This document shows, one piece after another, positions 16,818-26,281 of a DNA stretch of 64,000 nucleotides. How positions within the stretch are numbered: the first letter of the stretch is position 1; each line of letters starts with the position of its first letter. Source of the DNA: Sphingobacterium prati (lineage in GTDB: Bacteria > Bacteroidota > Bacteroidia > Sphingobacteriales > Sphingobacteriaceae); the NCBI RefSeq assembly GCF_013167215.1, contig NZ_JABJWY010000038.1, positions 150,765-214,764 on the forward strand, read 5' to 3'. Under the pieces are notes generated by a model, which worked only from the letters and a program-made list of their open reading frames with translations, ran no database searches and was not told the origin of the DNA. The position numbers were made by a program, and so were the translations under genes.

Positions 16818-19622
16818 TTAATGTGCCTCAAGCCAATTTTTACCTTCTCCGATTTCAACGACCAATGGAACGGTTGTTGAAATCGCGTTTGTCATTTTGT
16901 CCAGAATAATGGTTTTGAATGCTTCAACCTCTTGTCTCGGAACATCAAATACCAGCTCATCATGCACCTGCATAATCATTTTACCTATGAGTCCCTGCTG
17001 TTCGATTTCTTTTTGTATCGCAATCATAGCAATCTTGATTAAATCTGCTGCTGAGCCCTGAATCGGTGCATTGATCGCATTTCGTTCAGCAAATCCGCGA
17101 ACGGTCATATTTGCGGAATTAATATCTCTCAAATAACGTCTGCGCTTTAAAATTGTTTCAACGTACCCTTTCTCTTTGGCAAATTCAACAGCATCACTCA
17201 TATACTTCTTGATACCCGTATATTGATTGAAATATTCATTAATGATGTCCGCTGCTTCTTTACGTGAAATACCTAGATTTTGGGATAGACCAAAGGCGGA
17301 TTGACCATAAATAATGCCGAAGTTGACTGCTTTCGCATTGCGTCGTTGTTCGGACGTTACTTCGTCGAAAGCCATGTTATAAACTTTCGCTGCCGTAGCG
17401 CGATGGATATCGTGACCTTGACTAAAAGCTTCCATCATATTCTGATCTTTACTCAATTCCGCAATCAGGCGCAATTCGATCTGTGAATAATCGGCGGATA
17501 AGATCACATTGTCCACTGAGCGGGGAATAAATGCTTTTCTCACTTCCCGTCCTCTTTCCGTCCGGATTGGGATATTCTGCAGATTTGGGTTGGTGGAGCT
17601 CAAACGGCCTGTTGCGGCAACAGCCTGATTGTAGGACGTATGGATGAGGCCAGTTTCTGGATTGATCAATTCGGGTAATGAATCTACGTAAGTGGATTTT
17701 AATTTCTGTAATTGCCTAAAATTTAAAATGTCCTGAACGATATCCGATTTATGTGCCAACGCCAATAAAACATCTTCACCAGTTTTATATTGTCCCGTTT
17801 TTGTTTTTTTTGCCTTCGGATCCAATTGGAGCTTGTCGAATAATACTTCACCTAACTGTTTTGGCGAGGCGATATTGAAGTTAACTCCCGCTTTTTCAAA
17901 TATAGAGTTTTCGAGATTCCGAATATCCTGTTCTAAGGTTTTAGAAAATTCTCCTAAAGCAGGGACATCAATCTTTACGCCATTCCGTTCTATTTCTGCT
18001 AGTACATAGACAAGTGGAAATTCAACCTCCTGGGCTAATTGTAACGTGTCTGTTTCCACTAAAAGAGGTTGAAATATGTTTCTAAGCTGCAGTGTAATAT
18101 CCGCATCTTCGGCCGCATATTCTTTGATCTGCTCGAATTCGACATCACGCATATTACCTTGCTTTTTCCCTTTTTCGCCAATGAGCTCGGTAATTGAAAC
18201 AGGGCTGTAATTTAAATAGTTTTCAGCGAGCACATCCATTCCGTGTCTTGTATCGGGATCAATGAGGTAATGCGCTAACATGGTGTCAAATAGAGTTCCC
18301 TGAACTTTAATGCCATATCGGGCCAATAATAAAATATCGTATTTGATATTTTGACCGATCTTCTCAATTGCTGGATTTTCCAATACAGGTTTAAAAATGT
18401 TGAGGATGCGCTGTGCTTCTTCCCGATTTGCTGGCGTGGGAATATAGTATGCTTTTCCCGTTTCAAATGAAAAAGAGAGTCCAACAACATCAGCAAGGTT
18501 TGCGTCTAATCCTGTTGTTTCAGTATCAAAACAAAAGCTCTCCTTTGCCGCAAGCTCTTTGGCAAGCTTTTCTTGTTCTTCGGTCGTATCAATTAAAGTG
18601 TATTCGTGCGCAGTATTATGAATGTTTTTTAAGACGATATTTTCATTCGAAACTTCTATTGCGATAGCTGTAGTCGTTGTTACCGTTGTCGTTTGTACAG
18701 CGAATAAATCCATTTGTCCGTTCAAAGGGCTATTCTTTTCAAGTATGGAGAAATCTTCTCCAAAAACTCTTTTTCCAAGCGTTCTAAATTCCAGCTCAGC
18801 AAAGAGGGGCTCGAGAATATCTTTATTTGGGTCCTCAAGTTCCAATGCTTTTTCGTCAAGCTCAACGGGGACGTCCAATAGAATTGTCGCCAATTTTTTT
18901 GAGATCAATCCCTGTTCTGCAAAATTTTCGACATTTTCACGCATTTTGCCTTTAAGCTGATCGGCCTTGGCTATTATTCCTTCAACTGAACCAAATTCTT
19001 GCACTAATTTCTTTGCGGTCTTCTCTCCAATGCCAGGAATTCCTGGAATATTATCTACTGCATCACCCCATAGACCCAAAATGTCAATGACCTGGCAGAC
19101 ATCAGTGACTTCCCATTTTTCTCGGATTTCTTTCACTCCCTGTACTTCGGCTCCATTACCCATACGGGCGGGCTTGTAAATAAAAATATTGTCCGAGACA
19201 AGTTGACCAAAATCTTTATCAGGTGTCATACAGTAGACTTGAAAGTTTTCTTGCTCCGCTTTTTTTGCCAATGTTCCGATGATATCATCGGCTTCATAAC
19301 CGTCCATGGTAATTATCGGGATATTGAATCCTTCAATCAGTCGGTAGATGTATGGGATAGAAGCCGAAAGATCTTCGGGCATTTTTTCGCGGTGTGCTTT
19401 ATAGGCTTCAAATTCAATATGGCGTGCTGTAGGTGCAGCCGTGTCGAACACTACCGCTATATGAGAAGGTTGCTGATTTTTCAATACCTCCAATAGTGTA
19501 TTGGTAAATCCCATGATTGCCCCGGTATTCAACCCTGTAGAGGTGATACGTGGGGTCTTGCTCAATGCAAAATATGCCCTATATATAAGAGCCATTCCAT
19601 CTAAAAGAAATAGTTTTTTCAC
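16818..19622 (-). CDS. polA: DNA polymerase I
   Basis: A 934-residue repair and Okazaki-fragment polymerase with all three domains. The 5'-3' flap exonuclease is at about residues 1-290 (FLLDGMALIYRAYFAL, GYEADDIIGTLA, TPDKDFGQLV, HhH GIPGIGEKTAKKLV). The 3'-5' proofreading domain has an intact DTETTG (about 366) and the downstream AAEDADITLQL. The polymerase domain has SADYSQIELRLIAELS, RRNAKAVNFGIIYG and VHDELVFD. The start codon is GTG, confirmed by the conserved N-terminus beginning exactly there. TACCTTTG (19646-19653) is the likely -7 element. Confidence 0.97.
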   Translation of the reverse strand: MKKLFLLDGMALIYRAYFALSKTPRITSTGLNTGAIMGFTNTLLEVLKNQQPSHIAVVFDTAAPTARHIEFEAYKAHREKMPEDLSASIPYIYRLIEGFNIPIITMDGYEADDIIGTLAKKAEQENFQVYCMTPDKDFGQLVSDNIFIYKPARMGNGAEVQGVKEIREKWEVTDVCQVIDILGLWGDAVDNIPGIPGIGEKTAKKLVQEFGSVEGIIAKADQLKGKMRENVENFAEQGLISKKLATILLDVPVELDEKALELEDPNKDILEPLFAELEFRTLGKRVFGEDFSILEKNSPLNGQMDLFAVQTTTVTTTTAIAIEVSNENIVLKNIHNTAHEYTLIDTTEEQEKLAKELAAKESFCFDTETTGLDANLADVVGLSFSFETGKAYYIPTPANREEAQRILNIFKPVLENPAIEKIGQNIKYDILLLARYGIKVQGTLFDTMLAHYLIDPDTRHGMDVLAENYLNYSPVSITELIGEKGKKQGNMRDVEFEQIKEYAAEDADITLQLRNIFQPLLVETDTLQLAQEVEFPLVYVLAEIERNGVKIDVPALGEFSKTLEQDIRNLENSIFEKAGVNFNIASPKQLGEVLFDKLQLDPKAKKTKTGQYKTGEDVLLALAHKSDIVQDILNFRQLQKLKSTYVDSLPELINPETGLIHTSYNQAVAATGRLSSTNPNLQNIPIRTERGREVRKAFIPRSVDNVILSADYSQIELRLIAELSKDQNMMEAFSQGHDIHRATAAKVYNMAFDEVTSEQRRNAKAVNFGIIYGQSAFGLSQNLGISRKEAADIINEYFNQYTGIKKYMSDAVEFAKEKGYVETILKRRRYLRDINSANMTVRGFAERNAINAPIQGSAADLIKIAMIAIQKEIEQQGLIGKMIMQVHDELVFDVPRQEVEAFKTIILDKMTNAISTTVPLVVEIGEGKNWLEAH

Positions 19623-19645
19623 AAAATTGAATTTTAGTCTCCTTA

Positions 19646-19653
19646 CAAAGGTA
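19646..19653 (-). promoter_or_regulatory. polA -7 promoter element (TACCTTTG)
   Basis: Perfect TAnnTTTG upstream of the GTG start at 19622. The leader of about 20 nt contains AAGGAG, but that lies 16 nt from the GTG, too far for a normal Shine-Dalgarno. Confidence 0.45.
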
Positions 19654-19728
19654 AGAAATTCATCAAACCGTAAGTTTAATAAATTTTTCCGATTTTTGTG
19701 CTATGACACATTTAATGCAAGAGGTTCT

Positions 19729-20649
19729 ATGAGAGGATTGGTAACAAAGTCCACGGGTAGCTGGTATCAGGTTTTGGGCGAAGACGGCAAGCGATATGAT
19801 TGCCGGATCAAAGGAAAGTTTCGTACCAAAGGAATTAAAACAACCAACCCTGTGGCTGTGGGAGATTGGGTACATTTCGATGTGGAACCGGATCTTGAAA
19901 GTGCTGTCATTCGTGAATTGGAACCCCGTCGCAATTATATTATTCGAAAGTCGGTCAATTTATCCAAACAAACGCAGATTATCGGTGCTAACTTAGATCA
20001 GGCTTTTCTAGTGGTTACTTTAGCTTCTCCACCAACATCGCTGGGCTTTATCGATCGTTTTTTGGTGACCACTGAAGCTTATAGCATACCGGCAGTGCTT
20101 ATTTTTAATAAACTCGATCTTTTTAGTGATGAGGGCCTAGAAATATTGGCCGAGTATAAAGCCATTTATGAACGGATAGGTTATCCATGCTATGAGGTAT
20201 CGGCGTTGACAGGAAAAAATATCGATCTTGTTAAGGAATTGCTTCAGGATAAGATTACATTGGTGTCGGGGCATTCCGGTGTAGGCAAATCTACGTTGAT
20301 TAATGCTATTGTACCAGAATATGGTTTGAAAACCGGTGAAATTTCGGATTGGTCAGATAAAGGGAAGCATACGACTACATTTGCGGAAATGTTTGATTTA
20401 CCGTTTGGGGGAAAACTGATTGATACACCCGGCATTCGCGAATTGGGAATTGTGGATATCGAAAAACAAGAACTGTCTCACTTTTTCCCTGAGATGCGTG
20501 CGTTGATGAACCAATGTCGGTTCAATAACTGTCGACATATCAACGAACCGGGATGTGTCATTATGGAAGCTGTCGAGGAAGGCGAGATTGAATCATCCCG
20601 TTACGATAGTTATCTCAGTATGTATCATAATGAAGATAGTAGAGCATAA
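19729..20649 (+). CDS. rsgA: Ribosome small subunit-dependent GTPase A
   Basis: A 306-residue circularly permuted GTPase that assists late 30S subunit maturation. There is an N-terminal OB fold (about residues 1-70), then G4 FNKLD, G5 SAL, G1 GHSGVGKST and G3 DTPG in permuted order. A C-terminal zinc knuckle of the form C-x4-C-x-H-x5-C (CRFNNCRHINEPGC) closes it. The open frame runs back to 19501 inside polA, but the family N-terminus starts at the ATG at 19729. It is divergent from polA with about a 106-bp gap. Confidence 0.95.
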   Translation: MRGLVTKSTGSWYQVLGEDGKRYDCRIKGKFRTKGIKTTNPVAVGDWVHFDVEPDLESAVIRELEPRRNYIIRKSVNLSKQTQIIGANLDQAFLVVTLASPPTSLGFIDRFLVTTEAYSIPAVLIFNKLDLFSDEGLEILAEYKAIYERIGYPCYEVSALTGKNIDLVKELLQDKITLVSGHSGVGKSTLINAIVPEYGLKTGEISDWSDKGKHTTTFAEMFDLPFGGKLIDTPGIRELGIVDIEKQELSHFFPEMRALMNQCRFNNCRHINEPGCVIMEAVEEGEIESSRYDSYLSMYHNEDSRA

Positions 20650-20689
20650 TAAAGAAAGGCTTCCAAATGTGTGGAAGCCTTTCTTTATT
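20648..20689. terminator. Bidirectional terminator between rsgA and the 818-aa gene
   Basis: Perfect 17-bp inverted repeat (arms 20648-20664 and 20673-20689, core AAAGAAAGGCTTCC / GGAAGCCTTTCTTT) with an 8-nt loop between two convergent genes. A/T runs flank the GC core on both sides. Confidence 0.9.
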
Positions 20690-20706
20690 TAAAGGAAAGA
20701 GCGTCT

Positions 20707-23163
20707 TTATTTTAAGGCTTGTGTAAGATTTATATAGTCTCTTAGATAAGTACATTCCCTTGAAGCGGTATTGAAAAATGGAGTGTCCTTATACTGTGTG
20801 TTAAGTTCCCTAAAATACTTATTCTGCAGCGAAAAGCGATAGAACGGATTTTTCAATGGAGAATCATAATATTTCCAGCGTGTGTCTTCTGTATAAACAA
20901 AATCTTTCTGTTCGCATTTTGCAAGCATAAATGTACATTTGGCCTTAAATTCTTTATCTGAGCTTAGTGAACGTGCTTTGCCATACCATTCTTTTGCTGA
21001 TTTTGCCTGTAAATAATTCCGCTGCCAGTGTATTGTTGAGGCGGCATGACTATCCGTGGATGACCAATCGTAGGAAACTAATGACCAGGCATTTCCGTAG
21101 GTGCTGGTCTGGTAAATTCCCGTAGCCATCTGAAAGTAATAATCGGCTTTTTTCTGATTGTTTTTTTCGCTTTTTATTGCATTTTCCAATCGCGCCATGC
21201 GCTCCGCATATTTTAGTTTCGTTGTGTTCTCTTTTCCGTATTTCTTGGGATAGTCATTGACGGTAACGATAAACGGATTGGGTATAACATCTGTTTCATC
21301 TTCATTATACCAATTCTTTATTTCCCTTATTTTGTGGTTCGTAGGAAGCGCCTGTAGCGTCGTTGCTGCTTTCTGGAAATCCAGTTCCCGTAAATATGCG
21401 GTACCTAAAAGCTCTGTCAGATAATCCCTATTAAAATGCTTGATATCTTCAAGTAAAAACCGGGATAGTGTATTTTGTTGTGTATTGTCAGACAATAAAG
21501 CTCTTATTTTTAACAATGTTTTAGGTGTGAGACTATTTTCCCAAAAATGCATGGTAGACCATTGCATGTTGTCTTCAAGAGAATCCTTAGCGACGCCGTA
21601 ATTGTAGAAGATATCGGCTTTCACAGCTGCTAAACTCGCCATAGCCGTATCTTGTGTGCTGAGATAATGTTTGACGACGAGATTTTGAAGGATGTTTCTG
21701 GCGATTAAACTATAATTGCTGTATTCGAAAGCACTATAGCTCCATTCCTTTCTGTTGCTTGAGTTTTTTCCATCCTGCTTGGCTTTCTCCTCTAACCATG
21801 TTAATGTTTTGACCAGCTTTGGTTGATCAATCTGTTTGCTGGTTTGCCAGTCGGCTAACTGGGTAAGCAACACAGTAATCTGATATTGATCGCCCAACCT
21901 AGGATTCAATTCATTTTCTTTTACTTGGACAAGATATTTTTTTGCCTGTTCATTTTCTCTATTCATCCAGCTTAGATAAGCGGCAGTAATTAGGCCGAGT
22001 TGTGGCTGAATGTATTTTTTGTCCTGATAGAGGTTTAAAGCAAAATTGCGAAGGGAATCCAAGTGCTGTTTAACAGTGTTTTTATTCTCGTTTCGGGAAT
22101 AATAGCTGTAATTTTCTCCATAGCCGATATAAAAAGACTCATTCATGTCTCCTTCTATTTTGTTGACTTCTCTTCCTAGCAAAACGGCATTAATGGTGTT
22201 AGCGGGGTCAAGCCTGTAACAGGCGTCTAGATATTTCATGGTGCGATCACCTGTGCCGAAACCTATAATGGCGTTTAGGTTAAAATTGTCCGCATCATTG
22301 GCTGCATATTGAAAAATTTCAGTGTCAGAAGCTGTGATATAATGAAAGTTTGAGTAGGCCAAAACACGTCTTTCCGGACTGGCTGTGAATAGCTTAGCGA
22401 ATAGATAGGCGGCTTTCGCACCATCCCCATTTTTACGGACAGCTCCAGCATAGTTGGAAAGCGCCCAATTTAAGATCGCCTCGTTTCCTTTGATCGGCTG
22501 TAAATATTTTTCATAGACAGCGATGCTTTTAGCATATTCCTGTCCGAATAAATATAAGCGAGCAGCTTGATAGGCATAACGCACAAAAAGGAAACTGTTT
22601 TTTTTATGCTTGTTGATCTGCTCTTCAGCCAGTTGAGCGTATTGGACGATCTCCTTAAAATTCCGTGTATCGGGATCCCAGTAATTTTGCTCAACATTTG
22701 TTATGGGTTCTTGTTTTTTTGTAAAAACAAAGTAGGCGCGTTCAGGCTCATGTTTACCATCAATTAAGGTTTGTAAAAATGTGTTTCCCTTGATGGAGTC
22801 AGGAAGAGTGCCCCAGGATGATTTTTGTTGATTACTGACCAGATTGGATGTTGCGGAATCGCTTTGGTACATCAATTGTTCGATATCTTTTGTATTTACA
22901 CCTGATCCTAAGTGCTTTGCCCAAGCTTCGCTATTGACGCGACTTTCTTTGATCGGAGTTTCTTCAGTATATAAAAATTGATAAGGAATGTATTGAAATG
23001 CAGAAAACCCATTGTCCTCAAGATGCGGAAGATAGTAAGTCGTCTGGTTGTCATAAGGGTCAACTTCAGGACCACATGCGATATTGACTGCAATTTCTCC
23101 AAAGAAGAATGCAAGTGTAGTGCTAGAAAGCACGAATAATTTCCTGTAACTCGGCATTGCCAT
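20707..23163 (-). CDS. Large exported helical-repeat protein of unknown function
   Basis: I do not recognise this 818-residue protein. A hydrophobic N-terminal segment (about residues 9-28) ends at Cys30 (VNIAC-GPEVDP), so it may be a lipoprotein, although the residue at -3 is Asn, not the usual Leu. The first ~130 residues after the signal are Tyr/Asn-rich. The rest looks like irregular TPR-type helical repeats (for example SFLFVRYAYQAARLYLFGQEYAKSIAVYEKYLQ and AKAAYLFAKLFTASPERR). The C-terminus has ATGIYQTSTYGNAWSLVSYDWSS followed by LQAKSAKEWYGKARSLSSDKEFKAKCTFMLAKCEQ. Its first 41 bp overlap the end of the neighbouring lipoprotein gene, so the two are translationally coupled and probably work together. 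Confidence 0.65.
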   Translation of the reverse strand: MAMPSYRKLFVLSSTTLAFFFGEIAVNIACGPEVDPYDNQTTYYLPHLEDNGFSAFQYIPYQFLYTEETPIKESRVNSEAWAKHLGSGVNTKDIEQLMYQSDSATSNLVSNQQKSSWGTLPDSIKGNTFLQTLIDGKHEPERAYFVFTKKQEPITNVEQNYWDPDTRNFKEIVQYAQLAEEQINKHKKNSFLFVRYAYQAARLYLFGQEYAKSIAVYEKYLQPIKGNEAILNWALSNYAGAVRKNGDGAKAAYLFAKLFTASPERRVLAYSNFHYITASDTEIFQYAANDADNFNLNAIIGFGTGDRTMKYLDACYRLDPANTINAVLLGREVNKIEGDMNESFYIGYGENYSYYSRNENKNTVKQHLDSLRNFALNLYQDKKYIQPQLGLITAAYLSWMNRENEQAKKYLVQVKENELNPRLGDQYQITVLLTQLADWQTSKQIDQPKLVKTLTWLEEKAKQDGKNSSNRKEWSYSAFEYSNYSLIARNILQNLVVKHYLSTQDTAMASLAAVKADIFYNYGVAKDSLEDNMQWSTMHFWENSLTPKTLLKIRALLSDNTQQNTLSRFLLEDIKHFNRDYLTELLGTAYLRELDFQKAATTLQALPTNHKIREIKNWYNEDETDVIPNPFIVTVNDYPKKYGKENTTKLKYAERMARLENAIKSEKNNQKKADYYFQMATGIYQTSTYGNAWSLVSYDWSSTDSHAASTIHWQRNYLQAKSAKEWYGKARSLSSDKEFKAKCTFMLAKCEQKDFVYTEDTRWKYYDSPLKNPFYRFSLQNKYFRELNTQYKDTPFFNTASRECTYLRDYINLTQALK

Positions 23164-24160
23164 GATTTGCTAATGTAGCTTGGTCTAAATGATAAAAAAT
23201 AAGCTGATGTTTTTTCCCTTTCAATTCTCCCCTCAAAAATTTTGCCGTTTGTAGAAGATCGTTTTGTGTTACTTTCTCAAAGCGTACGACATCTCCTTTT
23301 TTGAGGTTTGCTTTGGGGAGATCGACAGTTAAAATATATAAATTACTGTTGGGATTATGGGTGAATAGGGTTGTATTATTGATATCCTGTTCACTGATAT
23401 GCTTTGAAATACCGATGTAATTATTGTTTCTAAAAACTACAAACCATTGAAATAGGGGAAGTGCGATATCCATTTCCAAAGGATAATTGCGAAGTGTACC
23501 ACCCAAATAAGTCTTTAGGTCCTGTTGATTCAGAATGGAGTTCTGATTTCCAAACTGACGTAGGTTGCCCATGTTGTAGCACATTAAAATCGCTTTCTTG
23601 ACTGGCGGGATACCGCTTGTAACGGTGTTTTTTACTTGATGCAACCTTAACGTTGAACTTACTACAATCCCTTTTAAGGCTGGTAGTTCCTGTATATATT
23701 TGAGCAAATAAAAGAATTTGTCACGCGAGGATTGCGTCCAATCGCAATCCAATTGTAATTCATTAAATTCTTCTTTGCCAGCTTGTTTAATTTTTGCAGA
23801 GACAAATGGAACAATTTTATGGGCTAGGGCTCTTATCTCTAAGCTGTCCATTTCAGAAAAAATGCGTTGATTGATAAATACAACTGGTATTAACACTTGT
23901 TCTTTAGGGACTGGCTGGGAGAAGGTAATGGGGCTAACGGGCACAGCCTGAACACCAGAAGGGTCAAAATCTATATCCATAATTCGTGTATATATGGATT
24001 TAGCAGCCACCTCTTTTAGTGCACGATGTTCTACGGTGTCAAGCTGAAATACTGTTTTCCAAAAGTAGAAGCCTGTTTCGGGTTTTGAATTTGAACAAGA
24101 ACTGAGTACAAATAGCCAAAAAGGTGCGAGAAAGAAAAAAAGTCGTATTCGGAGCTGCAT
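23123..24160 (-). CDS. Lipoprotein, TIM-barrel-like (possibly DUF3142-related), unknown function
   Basis: A 345-residue lipoprotein: signal LRIRLFFFLAPFWLFVLSSC with the lipobox Cys at residue 20. The ATG at 24160 puts the signal at the N-terminus; a frame extension to 24190 is less likely. The middle carries ELQLDCDWTQSSRDKFFYLLKYIQELP, then GIVVSSTLRLHQVKN and PPVKKAILMCYNMGNLRQF. This looks like successive strands of a glycoside-hydrolase-type TIM barrel and resembles DUF3142 by memory; that match is uncertain. It overlaps the downstream 818-aa gene by 41 bp and is divergent from an AsmA-like gene. Confidence 0.6.
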   Translation of the reverse strand: MQLRIRLFFFLAPFWLFVLSSCSNSKPETGFYFWKTVFQLDTVEHRALKEVAAKSIYTRIMDIDFDPSGVQAVPVSPITFSQPVPKEQVLIPVVFINQRIFSEMDSLEIRALAHKIVPFVSAKIKQAGKEEFNELQLDCDWTQSSRDKFFYLLKYIQELPALKGIVVSSTLRLHQVKNTVTSGIPPVKKAILMCYNMGNLRQFGNQNSILNQQDLKTYLGGTLRNYPLEMDIALPLFQWFVVFRNNNYIGISKHISEQDINNTTLFTHNPNSNLYILTVDLPKANLKKGDVVRFEKVTQNDLLQTAKFLRGELKGKKHQLIFYHLDQATLANHGNAELQEIIRAF

Positions 24161-24255
24161 ATTTGCATTATTTAATAGTATTTGAAACAAAACGGGGTTA
24201 ATATGGTTTGTTATTCCATAAAATAAAGACTAAATTACAAAGAGATTGTGACTTT

Positions 24256-26151
24256 ATGAAGCCTATTTTTAAGTGGATCATCGGTATTGTTGTGTTTATT
24301 CTTCTGGCTTTGACTGGAAGTATCTGGTATTTTAGTAATAAGTGGAAACCTTTGTTGGATACCAAAATTAAGCAGCTGGTTTTGCAGGCGACGGACAGTT
24401 TATACACTGTTCATTATGAGGATATCCACGTTAATTTGGCTCTTGGCAATCTAACGATTGAAAATCTTCATTTAGTTCCAGACAGCTTAGTGTATAAGAA
24501 ATTGGAACGGATGGAAAAGGCTCCTGACAATCGTTTCGAAATTACTATTAACAAGCTTAAGATCAAAAGCTTTGGTATTCGTAAGGTGTTGATGGACAAA
24601 GAGCTTTTCTTGCACGATATTACTGTAGATACACCGACAATTCATGTAATCAATGAAGTACACCGTTATAACGATACAGTGAGTCGCGGCCCTAAAAAGC
24701 CTTTATATGAGAAAATAAAGGAAAATCTAAAAAAGATCCATGTTGAAGCGGTCAACTTGAATGATATTGATTTTAAATATACGCAGGTACAAAAGGGCGT
24801 ACAGCAAGACTTTGAAATAAAAAAAGTAAAAGTGCGAATTGATGATGTTCTTATTGATTCAACTTCTGAACAAGACAAACAACGTTTTTATCACACGAAG
24901 ATGATTGATATAGAAGTCCCTGGGTTTACCTATAAAACTCCGGATGGCTTTTATAAAATTGATTTTGATAAACTTAAGATCAATAGTAAGGACCGAAACG
25001 TCCTTTTGACTAAAGTTGCTTACCAACCGACGCTAAACAAGGCTGCTTATTATAGAAAGAAGGGAGAAGGGGGAAGTTATATTGTTTTTAGAATGGACAC
25101 CCTGCAATTAGCGGAATTTAATTTTGGGCAGCTTTCCCGAGATAAAAAGGTCTATGCACAGAAAGCATTCTTAAAAAATGGACAGCTTTCGATTTATAGT
25201 GATAAACATTACAAGGGTGCTGCTACGCGTCAGATCGGAAATGCTCCCCATATGAAATTGATGCAAATGTCGACCCGGTTAGGAATTGATTCGCTTTTTT
25301 TGGATGATATTGGTGTTTCTTATTCCGAGATGAGCGACAAATATAGTCATATTGGAACCATTACTTTTGATCACACTTATGGCACAATTCTGAATGTAAC
25401 GAATGATTCAACAAAATTGCTCAAACAAAAGCTTATGCGTGCTAACCTGAGCACCAACTTTATGAACTCGGGCAAGTTACTGACTAATTTTGTTTTTGAT
25501 ATGACTTCTAAAGTGGGAGCCTATACGTATAAAGGCAGTCTTGGCCAGATGGATTTAACGGTTGTCAACAAAATGATTCGACCACTGTTGAACGTTGAAG
25601 TTAAATCTGGTAATCTGAAACGGATCGTATTTGATGTTTGGGCGAATGATTACCGGAGCAAGGGTACATTTAATATGGATTACAACGATCTGAAAGTCAA
25701 TATTCTTTCCGAAACAGGGGACGATGGGCGCAGGGAAAAGAAGGGATTTCTCTCATTTATGGTTAATCAGGTGTTGTTTAATCCTGGCAATCCGGATCTG
25801 TATGGTAAATACACTGTTGGTCATATCAATAAGCATCGGGATCCTTATCATCCTTTTTTCAAGGCGATGTGGCAAAGTTTGCTCATGGGAATTAAACAAT
25901 GTGTTGGTTTGGGGCCTGAACGGGAGGCAAAATTGATTAATACAGCTGATCGGGTTGAAAAGGTGGTAAGTGGTGTCGAAAAAGCGAAGAAATTATTCTC
26001 AGGGATATTTAAGAAGCATAAAACTGCTGAGGAATTGTTAAAAGAAGAAAAAGAAGAAGAAGAAAAAGCGGCCGCCAAAATAGAAGAAAAGCGAAAACGG
26101 GATCGGGAAAAAGCTGAAAAGGAATTAGAGAAAGAAAATCCCGGAAGCTAG
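24256..26151 (+). CDS. AsmA-like membrane-anchored envelope protein
   Basis: A 631-residue protein with one N-terminal transmembrane helix (about residues 4-26, FKWIIGIVVFILLALTGSIWYF). A long beta-rich periplasmic region follows, of the AsmA/DUF748 style: YEDIHVNLALGNLTIENLHL, INKLKIKSFGIRKVLMDKELFLHDITVDTPTIHVI. Such proteins form lipid-transport bridges or affect outer-membrane assembly. The C-terminal ~60 residues are a very charged Lys/Glu coiled coil (AEELLKEEKEEEEKAAAK). The ATG at 24256 is preferred to a TTG at 24208 because it places the helix at the N-terminus. The family call is by pattern; no exact family can be named. Confidence 0.65.
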   Translation: MKPIFKWIIGIVVFILLALTGSIWYFSNKWKPLLDTKIKQLVLQATDSLYTVHYEDIHVNLALGNLTIENLHLVPDSLVYKKLERMEKAPDNRFEITINKLKIKSFGIRKVLMDKELFLHDITVDTPTIHVINEVHRYNDTVSRGPKKPLYEKIKENLKKIHVEAVNLNDIDFKYTQVQKGVQQDFEIKKVKVRIDDVLIDSTSEQDKQRFYHTKMIDIEVPGFTYKTPDGFYKIDFDKLKINSKDRNVLLTKVAYQPTLNKAAYYRKKGEGGSYIVFRMDTLQLAEFNFGQLSRDKKVYAQKAFLKNGQLSIYSDKHYKGAATRQIGNAPHMKLMQMSTRLGIDSLFLDDIGVSYSEMSDKYSHIGTITFDHTYGTILNVTNDSTKLLKQKLMRANLSTNFMNSGKLLTNFVFDMTSKVGAYTYKGSLGQMDLTVVNKMIRPLLNVEVKSGNLKRIVFDVWANDYRSKGTFNMDYNDLKVNILSETGDDGRREKKGFLSFMVNQVLFNPGNPDLYGKYTVGHINKHRDPYHPFFKAMWQSLLMGIKQCVGLGPEREAKLINTADRVEKVVSGVEKAKKLFSGIFKKHKTAEELLKEEKEEEEKAAAKIEEKRKRDREKAEKELEKENPGS

Positions 26152-26195
26152 AAGATTGTCTGGAATGAAGTGGAGAAAAGTGGTAGCGACTTCCG

Positions 26196-26207
26196 TTTCA
26201 CGTGAAA
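26196..26207. promoter_or_regulatory. parS-like palindrome
   Basis: A perfect 12-bp palindrome TTTCACGTGAAA in the 130-bp gap before the K+ channel gene. Within the 16-bp bacterial parS consensus TGTTTCACGTGAAACA it agrees at 13 positions (context CG at the left, TT at the right). It could be a ParB-binding site or an unrelated palindromic operator. Confidence 0.35.
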
Positions 26208-26243
26208 TTATCGCACCTACATGAAGAAGAAATAGATAGATTT

Positions 26244-26272
26244 TTGAATAAAGGCAAATTTATCTTAGTTTG
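26244..26272 (+). promoter_or_regulatory. Promoter of the ktrB-like gene (shared 17-bp element)
   Basis: TTG (26244-26246), 18 nt, then TTAGTTTG (26265-26272). The last 17 nt, AAATTTATCTTAGTTTG (26256-26272), recur exactly at 28159-28175 and with one change at 29542-29558. Confidence 0.55.
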
Positions 26273-26281
26273 CGGTTTATA

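Noticed and set aside
19636-19641. AAGGAG upstream of polA as a Shine-Dalgarno
   Set aside because: It lies 16 nt from the GTG start, too far for normal use.
19501-19728. N-terminal extension of rsgA overlapping polA
   Set aside because: The family N-terminus begins at the ATG at 19729; the extension lies antisense to polA and reads as random sequence.
26270-26281. TTG start for the K+ channel gene
   Set aside because: The TTG is part of the -7 promoter element TTAGTTTG, and the ATG at 26282 is adequate. The same reasoning applies to 47826 and 10304.
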